This document shows positions 51,123 through 60,515 of a stretch of DNA of 64,000 nt, one piece after another. The stretch covers positions 62,001-126,000 of the forward strand of contig NZ_QRGA01000009.1 in NCBI RefSeq assembly GCF_003367175.1, in the 5' to 3' direction. The position numbers and the translations under genes were made by a program. How positions within the stretch are numbered: the stretch's first letter is position 1; each line of letters begins with the position of its first letter. The DNA comes from Trinickia dinghuensis (GTDB lineage: Bacteria; Pseudomonadota; Gammaproteobacteria; Burkholderiales; Burkholderiaceae). The notes under the pieces are model-generated. The model was not told the origin of the DNA, did no database searches, and saw only the letters and a program-made list of their open reading frames with translations.

Positions 51123-53978
51123 TCAGATCCCTTTCATCCCTAAGCGCTCGCGCATTTCACGCGTGATGCGCTGCTTGGTGCCGGCATAGTCGGCCCACGG
51201 GTCGGCACGCAACCGTTCAAGCCGCTTATGGACGTTTTCCACGGTCCATTGCGCGCCGCCCGTTGTATCGGCGAGTTCGTCCCATGCGATCGGCACCGAC
51301 ACCCCCATCCCGGGCCTCGCACGCGGCGAAAACGCGGCAACGGTACTCGACCCTCTGTTGTTGCGCAGGTAGTCGACGAAGATACGGCCGCGCCGGTTTT
51401 GCGCCCCCATCTTGGCGCTGAAGCGATCGGGCAAGGTCTCGGCCATATGCTGCGCGGCGGCGTGCGCGAATGCTTTGACTTCATCCCAGCCGGCGTGGCG
51501 AGCAAGGGGCACGACGACGTGCAGGCCCTTGCCTCCGCTCGTCTTACACCACGATTGCAGGCCAAGCTCCGTCAGCAGGTCGCGTGTGAGCCGCGCCGCC
51601 TCGATCATGCGATCCCAGCCGAGCTTCGGATCGGGGTCAAGATCGAATACGATGCGATCAGGCTTTTCGATATTCGCCGCCACCGCGTTCCAGGTATGCA
51701 GTTCGACCGTTCCCATTTGCGCGGCGCCGACTAGCGCCTGTACGCTGTCGAGCGTGATCAAAGGCGGATGGCCGGGGTCGAGTCCCTCATGCGAAGTCAC
51801 GAACGGGATCGATAAACGATTGCTGTGCTTCTGAAAGAACAGTTCGCCTTCTATGCCCTCCGGGGCGCGCACGAGCGCAACGGGGCGGCCTTTGACGTGA
51901 GGCAGCAGCATTGGCGCGATGCGCTCGAAGTACCGGACCAAGTCGCGTTTCGCGAATCCGATCGGCTTGTCGATCATGCGTGCCGGGTGCGAAACGCGCA
52001 CGCCGGCTACGGTGTCACCCTCCTTCAACTGTGTGTCGGCTTCCATGGATGCCCTCACTTTCCGTCCATCGGAGTGCGTTGCCTTCGCGGCCTTGGCCTT
52101 GGCCTTACCGCTCGCCGTGCCTGATCCCCGCTCGGCGGCACCATCGGGTTTGCCGGCGGCCTCATGGACGATTTCCCGCGCGGGCTTGTCGCCACGCAAG
52201 CTGATGAACGATGCCTGCCGGACGATGCCCTCGCTCGTCCATTCCGCGAAATTGCATTCGGCGATCACGTCGGGCCGCACCCAATGCACCTTCGTGCGGC
52301 TGCGCTCGCTCGCCGCTTCGGCAAACGGCGACCGCGCCGTCTCGCGCGCATCCAGTTCCTTCTTGATCGAACGCAGCATCGCGGTATCGAAACCCGTCCC
52401 GACCCGTCCGGCATAGCGCAGCTTGCCGTGCGTATCGTGAACGCCTAGCAGCAGCGCGCCGAATCCGGTACGGCTGCCGCTCGGCTCGGAATAGCCGCCG
52501 ATGACGAACTCCTGGCGCCGCCGGCAACGCAGCTTGATCCACGAGCCGCTGCGTGTCGACGTATATCGGCTGTCGCGCCGCTTGCCGACGATCCCCTCGA
52601 GCGCCATCTCACACGCGCTGTTCAATAGATCGCGCGCGTCGAGTACGAAGTCTCCGGAGAAACGCACCGTGTCGTCGCCGCATCCTTCGAGCAACGCCCG
52701 CAGCAAAGCTCTGCGCTGCACGAGCGGAACGTCGCGCAGGTCATAACCGTTCAGATAGGGCAGATCGAACGCGAAGATGACGATGTCCTGCGGACGGTTC
52801 GCATCGAACGCATTCTGCAGCGCCTGAAAACTCGGCACGCCGTGCTCGTCGAGCACGACGGCCTCGCCGTCGATCCAAGCCGTTTCGACATCCAATGCGG
52901 CAAGTGCTTGGGCTTGCTGCTTGAACTTATCGGTCCAATCGAGCCCGCTGCGCGTGAAGATGCGCACAGGCTTGGCCTCGCTGCGGTCGATGCGGGCGAG
53001 CGCGCGATAGCCATCGAACTTGATCTCGTAGGTCCAATCGTCGCCGGCAGGCACTTCGTCGACGAGCGTCGCCAACTGCGGCTTCAGCGATTGCGGCAGA
53101 CGCGCCTTGACCGCGCCCTTGATCGACGGCGACGCAGCTAGCTCGCGCAGCGACTTCGTCGTGCGTGTCGCCACGAGGTCAGGCCGGCTAGACTTTTCCT
53201 CTCCCGCATGCGGCGCCTTTGCGGGGACAGCTAACCGCCCTTTGCGAGCTTTGTTCACGGAAACGCCGCTGGTCGGCCGTTCCGCTTCGTCGGCCCGGCG
53301 CGCCCCATCCGCACCGCCCTTCGCCGTGCGCTTGCGGCCCTTGGCGGCCTTTCCCTTGGCCGCGCCATCGGCAAGCGCACTGCCCGGCTCCGCGGCGATG
53401 ACATCGTATTCGCCTTCGGGCCGCGCCTCGTCGTCGCGCTCCTTGATCAGAAGCCACTGCTCTTTGTCGCCGCTGCCCCGCATCCGGCTGCGCACGAGCG
53501 CCCATCCGCCGTGCAGCTTCGCTCCATGCAGCGTGAACTTGAGCTTGCCGGATTCGTAGGCCTTGCGTGCTTCCGCCACGCCGCCGTTCGGCTCCCACGT
53601 GCCGCGATCCCAGACGATCACGGTGCCCGCCCCGTAATTGCCGGGCGGAATCTCGCCTTCGAACGTGCCGTATTCGATCGGATGATCTTCGACATGGACG
53701 GCGAGCCGCTTCACCGCAGGATCGAGGCACGGCCCCTTCGGCACCGCCCATGATTTGAGCGTGCCGTCGAGTTCGAGCCGGAAGTCGTAATGCAGGCGCC
53801 GCGCGTGATGCTCTTGAATCAAATAAGACAGCGCCGGCTCGGCACGCCGGCTTGCAGCCGTTCGGGCTGTTCCTGCCATCCGCGTTGCCACGCGGGCCCG
53901 GGCACGTCCCGCTCCCGACGGCTCCGGTGTCGCCTCGAAGCGTCGCTTCTTTCGATAGGTTTCGAGCTTGCCCGCCAT
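51123..53978 (-). CDS. ligD: ATP-dependent DNA ligase LigD (phosphoesterase-ligase-polymerase)
   Basis: This 951-residue multi-domain enzyme of bacterial non-homologous end joining has three domains. The N-terminal 3'-phosphoesterase shows HHARRLHYDFRLELDG. A Lys/Ala-rich linker precedes the ligase domain, which has the nucleotidyl-lysine motif EIKFDGYRALARI. After a second linker, the primase-polymerase domain starts near IDKPIGFAKRDLVRYF, with DLDPDPKLGWD as metal-binding acidic motif and KTSGGKGLHVVVPL. It works with the Ku protein encoded just upstream. Domain order is the Pseudomonas type. An extra basic Ala/Arg-rich N-terminus makes it longer than usual. Confidence 0.96.
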   Translation of the reverse strand: MAGKLETYRKKRRFEATPEPSGAGRARARVATRMAGTARTAASRRAEPALSYLIQEHHARRLHYDFRLELDGTLKSWAVPKGPCLDPAVKRLAVHVEDHPIEYGTFEGEIPPGNYGAGTVIVWDRGTWEPNGGVAEARKAYESGKLKFTLHGAKLHGGWALVRSRMRGSGDKEQWLLIKERDDEARPEGEYDVIAAEPGSALADGAAKGKAAKGRKRTAKGGADGARRADEAERPTSGVSVNKARKGRLAVPAKAPHAGEEKSSRPDLVATRTTKSLRELAASPSIKGAVKARLPQSLKPQLATLVDEVPAGDDWTYEIKFDGYRALARIDRSEAKPVRIFTRSGLDWTDKFKQQAQALAALDVETAWIDGEAVVLDEHGVPSFQALQNAFDANRPQDIVIFAFDLPYLNGYDLRDVPLVQRRALLRALLEGCGDDTVRFSGDFVLDARDLLNSACEMALEGIVGKRRDSRYTSTRSGSWIKLRCRRRQEFVIGGYSEPSGSRTGFGALLLGVHDTHGKLRYAGRVGTGFDTAMLRSIKKELDARETARSPFAEAASERSRTKVHWVRPDVIAECNFAEWTSEGIVRQASFISLRGDKPAREIVHEAAGKPDGAAERGSGTASGKAKAKAAKATHSDGRKVRASMEADTQLKEGDTVAGVRVSHPARMIDKPIGFAKRDLVRYFERIAPMLLPHVKGRPVALVRAPEGIEGELFFQKHSNRLSIPFVTSHEGLDPGHPPLITLDSVQALVGAAQMGTVELHTWNAVAANIEKPDRIVFDLDPDPKLGWDRMIEAARLTRDLLTELGLQSWCKTSGGKGLHVVVPLARHAGWDEVKAFAHAAAQHMAETLPDRFSAKMGAQNRRGRIFVDYLRNNRGSSTVAAFSPRARPGMGVSVPIAWDELADTTGGAQWTVENVHKRLERLRADPWADYAGTKQRITREMRERLGMKGI

Positions 53979-54068
53979 GCCGATTGAAGTTAATTCAGTG
54001 ATTCAGGTCAAAACGAATGAATTCGAATGAATGGAAATGTCGCAGCGCGCGGCACCGCGGTGCCCGCA

Positions 54069-54887
54069 TCAAGCCGCATGCTTGCCCTTGCCGCGGCCGA
54101 GGCTGCGCTTGAGCAATTCAGAGAGATCCACGACGTCGGCCGTCTTGCGCGAGCGTGCCGGCGCTCGCGCACCTTCGCTGATCTCGTGCGTCTTGCCCTC
54201 GCGCACCTTGCGATCGACGAGCGCGAGGACGTCGTCGCGGAACGTGTCGTGATAGTGCTCGGGCGCCCACTGCTCGGTCATGTCGTCGATCAGCTTGGTC
54301 GCCATCTCGAGTTCGCGAGGACTGATGCCGGCCTCCTTCGCACCGGCCGGCGGCAATGAAAGATCGCCGATGTCGAGCACCTCTCCGCCCCAGCGCAGTG
54401 TATTGAGCGCGAGAACGGGACCGGCCGGGATCAACGCCGCCAAATGCTGCTTGTTGTGGAGTACGACATTAGCGACGCCGATCTTGCCGGTCTTCGCCAG
54501 CGCTTCGCGCAGCAGCGCGTAGGCTTTCTTTCCCTGCCGCTCCGGCACGAGGTAGTAAGGGGTGTCGAGGTAGAGAAAGGAGACCGAGTAGGCTTCGACG
54601 AATGCGAGAATGTCGACGGTCTGGGTCGATTCGGGGCTGGCCGCGCGAATCTCGTCGTCGGTTAGGATCACATAATTGTTCTTTTCGTACTCGTATCCCC
54701 GCACGATGTTTTCGCGGCGCACGTCCTTGCCCGTGCGCTTATTGATCTGTTTATAGCCGATCGGATCCGCCGTTTCCTTATCGAGCAAATTGAAGCTCGT
54801 GCGTTCGGGCCGCGTGGCGGCAAGCAACTGCACGGGCACGTTGACGAGACCGAAGCTGATCGCACCTTTCCAAATCACGCGTGACAT
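54069..54887 (-). CDS. ku: Ku protein for non-homologous end joining
   Basis: This 272-residue DNA-end-binding protein starts MSRVIWKGAISFGLVNVPV and contains YKQINKRTGKDV, SFLYLDTPYYLVPE and the C-terminal LIDDMTEQWAPEHYHD. It forms a homodimer ring at double-strand breaks and recruits LigD. Its C-terminus ends in a short basic tail (RSLGRGKGKHAA). GAAAGGAG precedes the ATG at 54887. It lies 90 bases upstream of ligD on the same strand. Confidence 0.96.
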   Translation of the reverse strand: MSRVIWKGAISFGLVNVPVQLLAATRPERTSFNLLDKETADPIGYKQINKRTGKDVRRENIVRGYEYEKNNYVILTDDEIRAASPESTQTVDILAFVEAYSVSFLYLDTPYYLVPERQGKKAYALLREALAKTGKIGVANVVLHNKQHLAALIPAGPVLALNTLRWGGEVLDIGDLSLPPAGAKEAGISPRELEMATKLIDDMTEQWAPEHYHDTFRDDVLALVDRKVREGKTHEISEGARAPARSRKTADVVDLSELLKRSLGRGKGKHAA

Positions 54888-55052
54888 GGCGACTCTCCTT
54901 TCGCCGAGCGCAAGCGCATGAAGCACTTGACGAATCCGGCACCACCCGCCGTTGCGCGAACCGTTTCCGAACTCCGATTAAAACGGCTTTGCATTCCTTG
55001 CAAAGCCGTCGTTATCGCTGCAACGGCAGTGACTATTATTCTCCTGGCGCCG

Positions 55053-55211
55053 TCACCTGAATACGCCGATCAACAGCGTCGCCAAGAAGATGACGAGGAA
55101 GATGAAGAACAGAATCTTCGCGATCTCCGCGGCGCCGGCGGCGATGCCGGTGAAACCGAAGACGGCCGCGACGAGCGCGATGATGAAAAAGATGAGTGCG
55201 TATCTAAGCAT
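55053..55211 (-). CDS. DUF1328 (UPF0391) small membrane protein
   Basis: This 52-residue protein consists of two hydrophobic helices: [20 protein letters not shown] and [20 protein letters not shown]. The spacing segment TGIAAGAAE is the family hallmark (YtjA-like). AAGGAGGACGCC precedes the ATG. Function unknown; it is widespread and stress-linked in other bacteria. Confidence 0.92.
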   Translation of the reverse strand: MLRYALIFFIIALVAAVFGFTGIAAGAAEIAKILFFIFLVIFLATLLIGVFR

Positions 55212-55438
55212 GGCGTCCTCCTTGATATATGCCGGCGTGCCGGCCTACGCATCGCCGCTCCTTTGGCTTGCCGCGGCGGACACTGAGCGTTGAGCGTTGT
55301 TCGAAGCAACGCTTGGCTATCCATTCCGCAACGAGTATGCCCATCGGGAGACCCGGGAGGGAGAACCGTTCGTCAACGCAAGTTGCGTGCGCAGCAATCG
55401 TCGAATCGTCGGCGCGAGCCATGCAACGGCGCAACGAT

Positions 55439-56050
55439 TCAACGATTGGCGTGAGCCTGCGTGCGAGGGGCCGCAGCTCCGGGACGTGCCGGATCTTGAA
55501 GCGGCTCGACGTCCTTGGTCGGATCGAAATCGGACCAGCGTCCGTGCTGCCAACGCCCGTGCGCGCGTTCGACTTCGAGACTGCCCGCTTCGCGCAATAC
55601 CCTCGCCGCGTCCATTTGATTCTCGGGCGATACGTGGACGGCGACGAGCACGCCGGAATCGCGCGACTCGTGCGGCACCTGACTGTCGGGTAGCTTGCCG
55701 CCGCCACGCGTATGCGACATCGCACCCGCCAGCGAACCGACATAAGCGCCGACGCCGGCAGCCACGACAAGAATGAGAAACGGCGAGGAAAACGCGCTGA
55801 ACAGGGCTACTCCTATCACGGCACCGATGACCGCGCCTATCGCACCGCCCTTGCCGGCGCCTTTGGTCGCCTGCGCCGCCTGCGGGTCCACATACCGGTC
55901 GCCGCCGATCGGAAAGCGTGCGTGCTGCCCGCGCGGATTGACGAAGAACAGTGTGACGTCCTCTTGCACGAATCCGCCTTCGAACAGCCGGTTCGCGGCC
56001 GTTTCGGCATCGGCGAACGTCGTAAAGCGACCTGCGACGATCAACGACAT
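55439..56050 (-). CDS. Glycine-zipper membrane-associated protein
   Basis: This 203-residue protein has an N-terminal domain with a ferredoxin-like pattern (LIVAGRFTTFADAETAANRL), followed by a glycine-zipper hydrophobic pair (GKGGAIGAVIGAVIG and FLILVVAAGVGAYVGSLAG), then a second alpha/beta segment (VLVAVHVSPENQMDAARVL) and a disordered tail. Probably an inner-membrane or envelope stress protein. GGGAGG precedes the ATG at 56050. No family name is certain. Confidence 0.75.
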   Translation of the reverse strand: MSLIVAGRFTTFADAETAANRLFEGGFVQEDVTLFFVNPRGQHARFPIGGDRYVDPQAAQATKGAGKGGAIGAVIGAVIGVALFSAFSSPFLILVVAAGVGAYVGSLAGAMSHTRGGGKLPDSQVPHESRDSGVLVAVHVSPENQMDAARVLREAGSLEVERAHGRWQHGRWSDFDPTKDVEPLQDPARPGAAAPRTQAHANR

Positions 56051-56092
56051 GACGTGTCCTCCCAATTGAGTGGTTCTGGTGATGCGTTGACT

Positions 56093-56425
56093 TTACGTAG
56101 GCGCGATCCGGAACAGGCCGCTGCGCAACACGACGGCGGCGCCGCCGCTCTCTTCGATCGCGTGCGTGCACACCGCGTGGATGCGTTCCCGGCCTTGCGC
56201 ATAGGCACGCAGCAGTTCCGCCTCGAGCGTGGAGCCCGCGCCGAAATGATCCTCGAGCGCCTCGGCCGTGATCGCGCAAGACAACGCGACGCCGTCGACC
56301 ACGGCAATGAAACGCACGACCATCTGCGCACCGTCGAACGCGGGCGCGTCGTCGGGAAACGTCACGCGCAGTGACGGCCCCGCCGGCTGCCGGCGCCCGT
56401 TTTTTCGCTCGTTCGTATCGCTCAT
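56093..56425 (-). CDS. DUF1488-like small protein
   Basis: This 110-residue protein has the core LRVTFPDDAPAFDG, VRFIAVVDGVALSCAITAEAL and EDHFGAG, which matches my memory of DUF1488. It is cytoplasmic and its role is unknown. The gene lies ten bases downstream of the PfpI gene and probably shares its transcript. Confidence 0.7.
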   Translation of the reverse strand: MSDTNERKNGRRQPAGPSLRVTFPDDAPAFDGAQMVVRFIAVVDGVALSCAITAEALEDHFGAGSTLEAELLRAYAQGRERIHAVCTHAIEESGGAAVVLRSGLFRIAPT

Positions 56426-56435
56426 AGATGGAGAC

Positions 56436-56999
56436 TCACCGTGCCGCGCCGCGGTGTTCGAGGCGGGCGATGAGCTTTTGATTGAAGGCGGGAATGTCGT
56501 CGGGCTTGCGGCTCGTGATGAGATTGCCGTCCTCGACGACTTCCTCGTCGACCCAGGTCGCGCCCGCGTTGCGCAAATCGTCTTGCAGACTGGGCCAGCT
56601 CGTCATCGTGTGGCCCTTGACGATACCGGCCGAGATCGGCAGCCAGCCGCCGTGGCAGATGACGGCAACGGGTTTGTGCGCTTCGTCGACCGCACGCACG
56701 AACGCTTGCGCCTCCGGCACCGAGCGAATCGCGTCGCTGTTGACTACGCCGCCCGGCAGCACGACCGCATCGTATTGATCCGGCCGGACCTGGTCGAATG
56801 TCGCATCGACCGTCACCATGCCGCCGCGCTCCATATGGCGGAAGCCCTGGATCTGCCCGTGCTTCTTCGAAATCACGTGCACCAACGCGCCAGCCTCCGA
56901 CAGCGCCTGCTTCGGCTCGACGAGTTCAGCCTCTTCGAAACCGTCCATCGCCAGGATGGCGACCTTGCAACCTTCCAGCGTTTTAGTCTTCGTAGTCAT
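56436..56999 (-). CDS. PfpI/DJ-1 family protein (YhbO-like)
   Basis: This 187-residue protein has the nucleophile elbow VAVICHGGW, a catalytic Glu region near the N-terminus (MDGFEEAELVEPKQAL) and the overall fold of PfpI-type stress proteins. These have been reported as proteases or glyoxalase/deglycase-like enzymes acting on damaged proteins and DNA. The start at 56999 lacks a strong alternative. Confidence 0.92.
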   Translation of the reverse strand: MTTKTKTLEGCKVAILAMDGFEEAELVEPKQALSEAGALVHVISKKHGQIQGFRHMERGGMVTVDATFDQVRPDQYDAVVLPGGVVNSDAIRSVPEAQAFVRAVDEAHKPVAVICHGGWLPISAGIVKGHTMTSWPSLQDDLRNAGATWVDEEVVEDGNLITSRKPDDIPAFNQKLIARLEHRGAAR

Positions 57000-57125
57000 C
57001 GGCGCAGCTCCTCTAGATCATATGAAGTGCTGCCATGCACCGCAGCAAACGCGGTGCCCATGTCGGCTCGGCACCGGCTCGGCACTCCAGCCACTTCAGC
57101 ACTTCAGCACCTCAACACTTGTCCA

Positions 57126-57677
57126 TCACTTCTTGAGATCGCTCGGCAAGCCGGTCAGCAGATCGGCCATGTCGTCGGCGTGTTCCTCTTCCATCGCCAG
57201 GATGCTCTCCATCACGCGCCGAGAAGTAGGATCCTTCTCGCCGAGGAACGTGATGATCTCGCGATAGCTGTCGATCGCCACACGCTCCGCCACGAGGTCT
57301 TCCTTGATCATATCGACGAGCGACTTGCCTTCCACGTACTCGGCATGGCTGCGCGTGAGCAGACCGTCGGGCGAAAAATTCGGCTCGCCGCCGAGCTGCA
57401 CGATGCGCTCGGCCAGTTGGTCGGCATGCTGCTGCTCTTCGTTCGAATGCTGCAGAAACTCGTCGGCAATGGCCTTCGAATGAATCCCCTTCGCCATGAA
57501 ATAGTGGCGGCGGTAACGCAGCGTGCAGACGATCTCGGTCGCGAGCGCATCGTTGAGCAGTTTCAACACCGCCGCACGATCCGCCTGATAGCCGGCGGTC
57601 ACGGCCCCTTCCTCGATATGCTCGCGCGCACGCTTGCGGATTGCCTGGACGTCCGACAGAAACGGTTGATTCGGCAT
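57126..57677 (-). CDS. Ferritin-like protein (bacterioferritin type)
   Basis: This 183-residue four-helix protein has the di-iron ligand pattern ATEIVCTLRYRRHYF, EEQQHADQLAERI, EDLVAERVAIDSYREI and MEEEHADDMADLL. Likely iron storage or peroxide handling. Bacterioferritin itself is shorter (about 158) and has a heme Met; here an N-terminal extension (FLSDVQAIRKRAREHIEEGAV) is present. GGAG precedes the ATG at 57677. It is divergent from the antiporter gene. Confidence 0.86.
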   Translation of the reverse strand: MPNQPFLSDVQAIRKRAREHIEEGAVTAGYQADRAAVLKLLNDALATEIVCTLRYRRHYFMAKGIHSKAIADEFLQHSNEEQQHADQLAERIVQLGGEPNFSPDGLLTRSHAEYVEGKSLVDMIKEDLVAERVAIDSYREIITFLGEKDPTSRRVMESILAMEEEHADDMADLLTGLPSDLKK

Positions 57678-57917
57678 GGGTTTTCTCCATCGATTGTATT
57701 TACGAAACACGGCTTCGCCCTGCGAGCGGCCATAGGCAAGCGCACCGCTCGCGATGCCCTGCAGCAACGCATCAACCGTGCCAAAGCGAACGCGCGAATA
57801 AGCGAGCAGCGCTGCTTGGCACGTGCATTGCATCGCCGAGAGGGACCCGCCACGACTTAGGCCAAGCTGCGCGAAGCGTTTGGACGTCCGCGCCAATCCC
57901 CCACTCGATCGGACCGC

Positions 57918-59261
57918 ATGCACGAAACCATTTGGTTCCTCATCGTCGGCGGCATGTTCGTCGTGATGGGGGTCTCGAGTTCCCTCTTCAAGCGTTTGCC
58001 GTTGACCGGCGCGATGCTTTATCTCGCTGCCGGCTTCGCGCTCGGCCCCGAAGGCGCCGGATTGCTGGCGCTCGACATCACGAAAGACGCGCCGCTCGTG
58101 CGGCTGCTCTGCGAAGTCGCGCTGCTCGCGTCGCTGTTCGCGATCGGCCTGCGGCTGCGCGCGCCCATCTTCGCGTCGCTATGGACGCTGCCCGTGCGGC
58201 TCGGCCTGCTCGCAATGATCGCGACTGTCCCGCTGCTCGCGGCATTCGGCGTCTGGGGTTTGGGGCTCGCGTGGGGACCCGCTTGGGTCCTGGCCGCCAT
58301 GCTCGCCCCGACCGACCCCGTGCTCGCGCACGACGTCCAGGTGCGCGACGCCAACGATCTCGACATCGTGCGGTTCGCGCTATCGGGAGAAGGCGGGCTC
58401 AACGACGGCATCGCGCTGCCGTTTGCGCTGATCGCGCTTGCGTGGTGCACCAACGGTACGAGCGGCGCTTCGGTCGCCCACGTGGTACCCGCGTTGAGAA
58501 CGATCGCCGCAATGATTTGGGGCATCGTCGGCGCGATCGGCATCGGCGCCCTGCTCAGCTTCGCCACGACGCACGCCATCGCATGGCTGCGCACGCGCCA
58601 TGCGCAGGCGCTCGGCCTCGAAGGCTTCTTCGCGCTCGGCCTCATCGAACTGTCGTATGGCGCGGCGCAACTGCTGCACACGTTCGGCTTTCTCGCGGCG
58701 TTCGCGGCGGGCGTGGCGATGCGGCGCGCCGAACATCGCGCGACGGGCGAGCGTTCTCCGCAAGACGCGATCGGTTCGATCGACTCTTCGGACGTCGCCG
58801 CAACGGCCGCGCATCCCGCGAAGGCTCACGCCTACATGGCCGAATCGGTCCTCGGCTTCACGATCGAGCTCGAGCGTATCGCCGAGATGGCCATGATGAT
58901 CATGGTGGGCAATCTAATCAGTACGATGGCCGTGGCGCTCATCACCTGGCGCAGCGTCGCGCTGGTGCTCGCGCTCTTTTTCGTCGTGCGGCCGCTGGCG
59001 GTCGAACTCTCGCTGCTCGGCTCGCGCGCGCGGCCCATGGAACGCCACTTGATGGGGTGGTTCGGCATCCGCGGCATCGGCACGGTCTATTACCTCGCCT
59101 ATGCGCTCGAACGAGGCAAGGCGAGCGACATCGTTCCGCTCGCCCCTTACGCGCTGGCGGTCGTCGCGGCCTCGGTGTTCGTGCACGGGATGTCCGCCAT
59201 GCCGTTGATGAAGCATTACGGACGCAAGCGCGCGCGTGAAGCGGCCGGGCGGGACGCGTAG
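57918..59261 (+). CDS. Na+/H+ antiporter, CPA1/NhaP type
   Basis: This 447-residue inner-membrane antiporter has about twelve helices and the transport-site motifs APTDPVLAHDVQ and GEGGLNDGIALPFALIALA, the latter with the conserved Asn-Asp pair. It exchanges Na+ or K+ for H+ and helps in pH and salt tolerance. The first 200 residues are well conserved in pattern, with a Ser/Ala-rich loop at about 285-300. Confidence 0.93.
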   Translation: MHETIWFLIVGGMFVVMGVSSSLFKRLPLTGAMLYLAAGFALGPEGAGLLALDITKDAPLVRLLCEVALLASLFAIGLRLRAPIFASLWTLPVRLGLLAMIATVPLLAAFGVWGLGLAWGPAWVLAAMLAPTDPVLAHDVQVRDANDLDIVRFALSGEGGLNDGIALPFALIALAWCTNGTSGASVAHVVPALRTIAAMIWGIVGAIGIGALLSFATTHAIAWLRTRHAQALGLEGFFALGLIELSYGAAQLLHTFGFLAAFAAGVAMRRAEHRATGERSPQDAIGSIDSSDVAATAAHPAKAHAYMAESVLGFTIELERIAEMAMMIMVGNLISTMAVALITWRSVALVLALFFVVRPLAVELSLLGSRARPMERHLMGWFGIRGIGTVYYLAYALERGKASDIVPLAPYALAVVAASVFVHGMSAMPLMKHYGRKRAREAAGRDA

Positions 59262-59298
59262 CGGAACGGACGCGGCCATCAGCCGATGCGATGCTCGA

Positions 59299-59859
59299 TT
59301 ATCCGCCGTCTTGCAGCGCAGCCGGCTTGTCCGGATTGTCGAGCGTGCGATAAGGCAGCGCATCGGATGCCGGGTCGGCCGTCGTCTCGTCGAGCACACG
59401 CTCGACGTCGGCCGTTTTGGCAAGCTCCGACAGAAAGGTCTGCTTGTCGAAGCCGGGCGCGACACAGCCTTGCACGTAGATGAACCTTCGCTGCAGCATC
59501 AGCCAGAGCGTCGTGTGCTCGCGCCAATGGGTCGAAGGCTCGATGTTCGCGAGACGCCGCTTCACCGCCTCTTGGATCTCCTTGTCGTAGAGGTAGCTGT
59601 TCGAAAGCCGGCAGCGCCCCTCCCACCAGCAGCTGTTGCCTCGTTCGATCCGGTAATGCGAATCGGCCAGCCACTCCTGTTCGGTTTGGAGGGGCCCAAG
59701 CGGCGCGGGGCATGACGATACCGCATGAGAGACCTGAAAGAAGGGATCGTTGCCGCGATTCGCGCGCGGGCCGTCGGCCCACACCGACGTTGCACACATG
59801 ACCGAGGCCGCGGCGACTGCAGTAGCGGCTGCGGCCGCTGCAAGCGGCAAATGTCCCAT
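59299..59859 (-). CDS. Secreted BON-domain-like protein
   Basis: This 186-residue protein has a signal peptide (PLAAAAAATAVAAASVMCATSVWA, cut near 28) and a BON-like segment (LYDKEIQEAVKRRLANI, LQRRFIYVQGCVAPGF, FLSELAKTADVERVLDE). BON domains in envelope proteins bind phospholipids. Four Cys in the mature part (SSCPAP, NSCWWEGRC, QGCVAP) suggest disulfides in the periplasm. AGGAGAAC precedes the ATG at 59859. Confidence 0.8.
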   Translation of the reverse strand: MGHLPLAAAAAATAVAAASVMCATSVWADGPRANRGNDPFFQVSHAVSSCPAPLGPLQTEQEWLADSHYRIERGNSCWWEGRCRLSNSYLYDKEIQEAVKRRLANIEPSTHWREHTTLWLMLQRRFIYVQGCVAPGFDKQTFLSELAKTADVERVLDETTADPASDALPYRTLDNPDKPAALQDGG

Positions 59860-59885
59860 CGTTTTTGTTCTCCTACGCGGCGGCA

Positions 59886-60341
59886 TCAAGCGACTCGGTG
59901 CGTGCCCTCGCTCGCGAACTCTAGCACGCGCAGGATCAGTTGCGGTGTCAACGGCTTCGCGCAATGCGCGTCGAAGCCTGCCTCGCGCGCGCGAACCCGG
60001 TCCTCGGAAGCGGCATATCCGGTGCACGCAATGAGCAGCATGTGCGCCGTCGACGAATCGGCGCGCAACCGCCGCGCGACTTCCAGCCCGTCCAGCCCCG
60101 GCATGGCAATGTCGAGGAGCACCGCGAACGGCTGCCATTCGCGCGCGATCACGCACGCCTCGTGCGGATCGCTGGTAGCACGGCATTCGAAGCCGTCCGC
60201 ATCGAGCAAAAGTTGCAACGCGTCCGCCGCGTCGCGATAGTCGTCCACGACAAGCACACGGCGATGATCGGCCATCGCTGGCCGAACCGTGCGCCACAGC
60301 ACGACGTCGTCGCTCGGCTCGGCATTATCCCGCTCAGTCAC
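59886..60341 (-). CDS. Stand-alone response-regulator receiver
   Basis: This receiver-only protein of about 151 residues has acidic pocket VLVVDDYRD, phospho-acceptor Asp in VLLDIAMPGLDG and conserved Lys in CAKPLT. There is no output domain. It may relay phosphate or bind a partner. The GTG at 60341 follows GGGGAAAGG; an ATG at 60275 (MADHRRVLVV) is the alternative and starts just before the receiver. Confidence 0.9.
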   Translation of the reverse strand: MTERDNAEPSDDVVLWRTVRPAMADHRRVLVVDDYRDAADALQLLLDADGFECRATSDPHEACVIAREWQPFAVLLDIAMPGLDGLEVARRLRADSSTAHMLLIACTGYAASEDRVRAREAGFDAHCAKPLTPQLILRVLEFASEGTHRVA

Positions 60342-60515
60342 GTCCCTTTCCCCTGGTTGATCTCGACGCAGTCGCGAACCAATGCAAATAACGATCCCGC
60401 AACCGCACACTGCGGCGAAAAAATGGCATGCACGTTGCTCTGAGGTCTGGCACGATTTGCTTAGAGGTTTTCAACGGTCTATCTCGACAGCGACATCGAA
60501 CCAGGAAAAAGAGCT

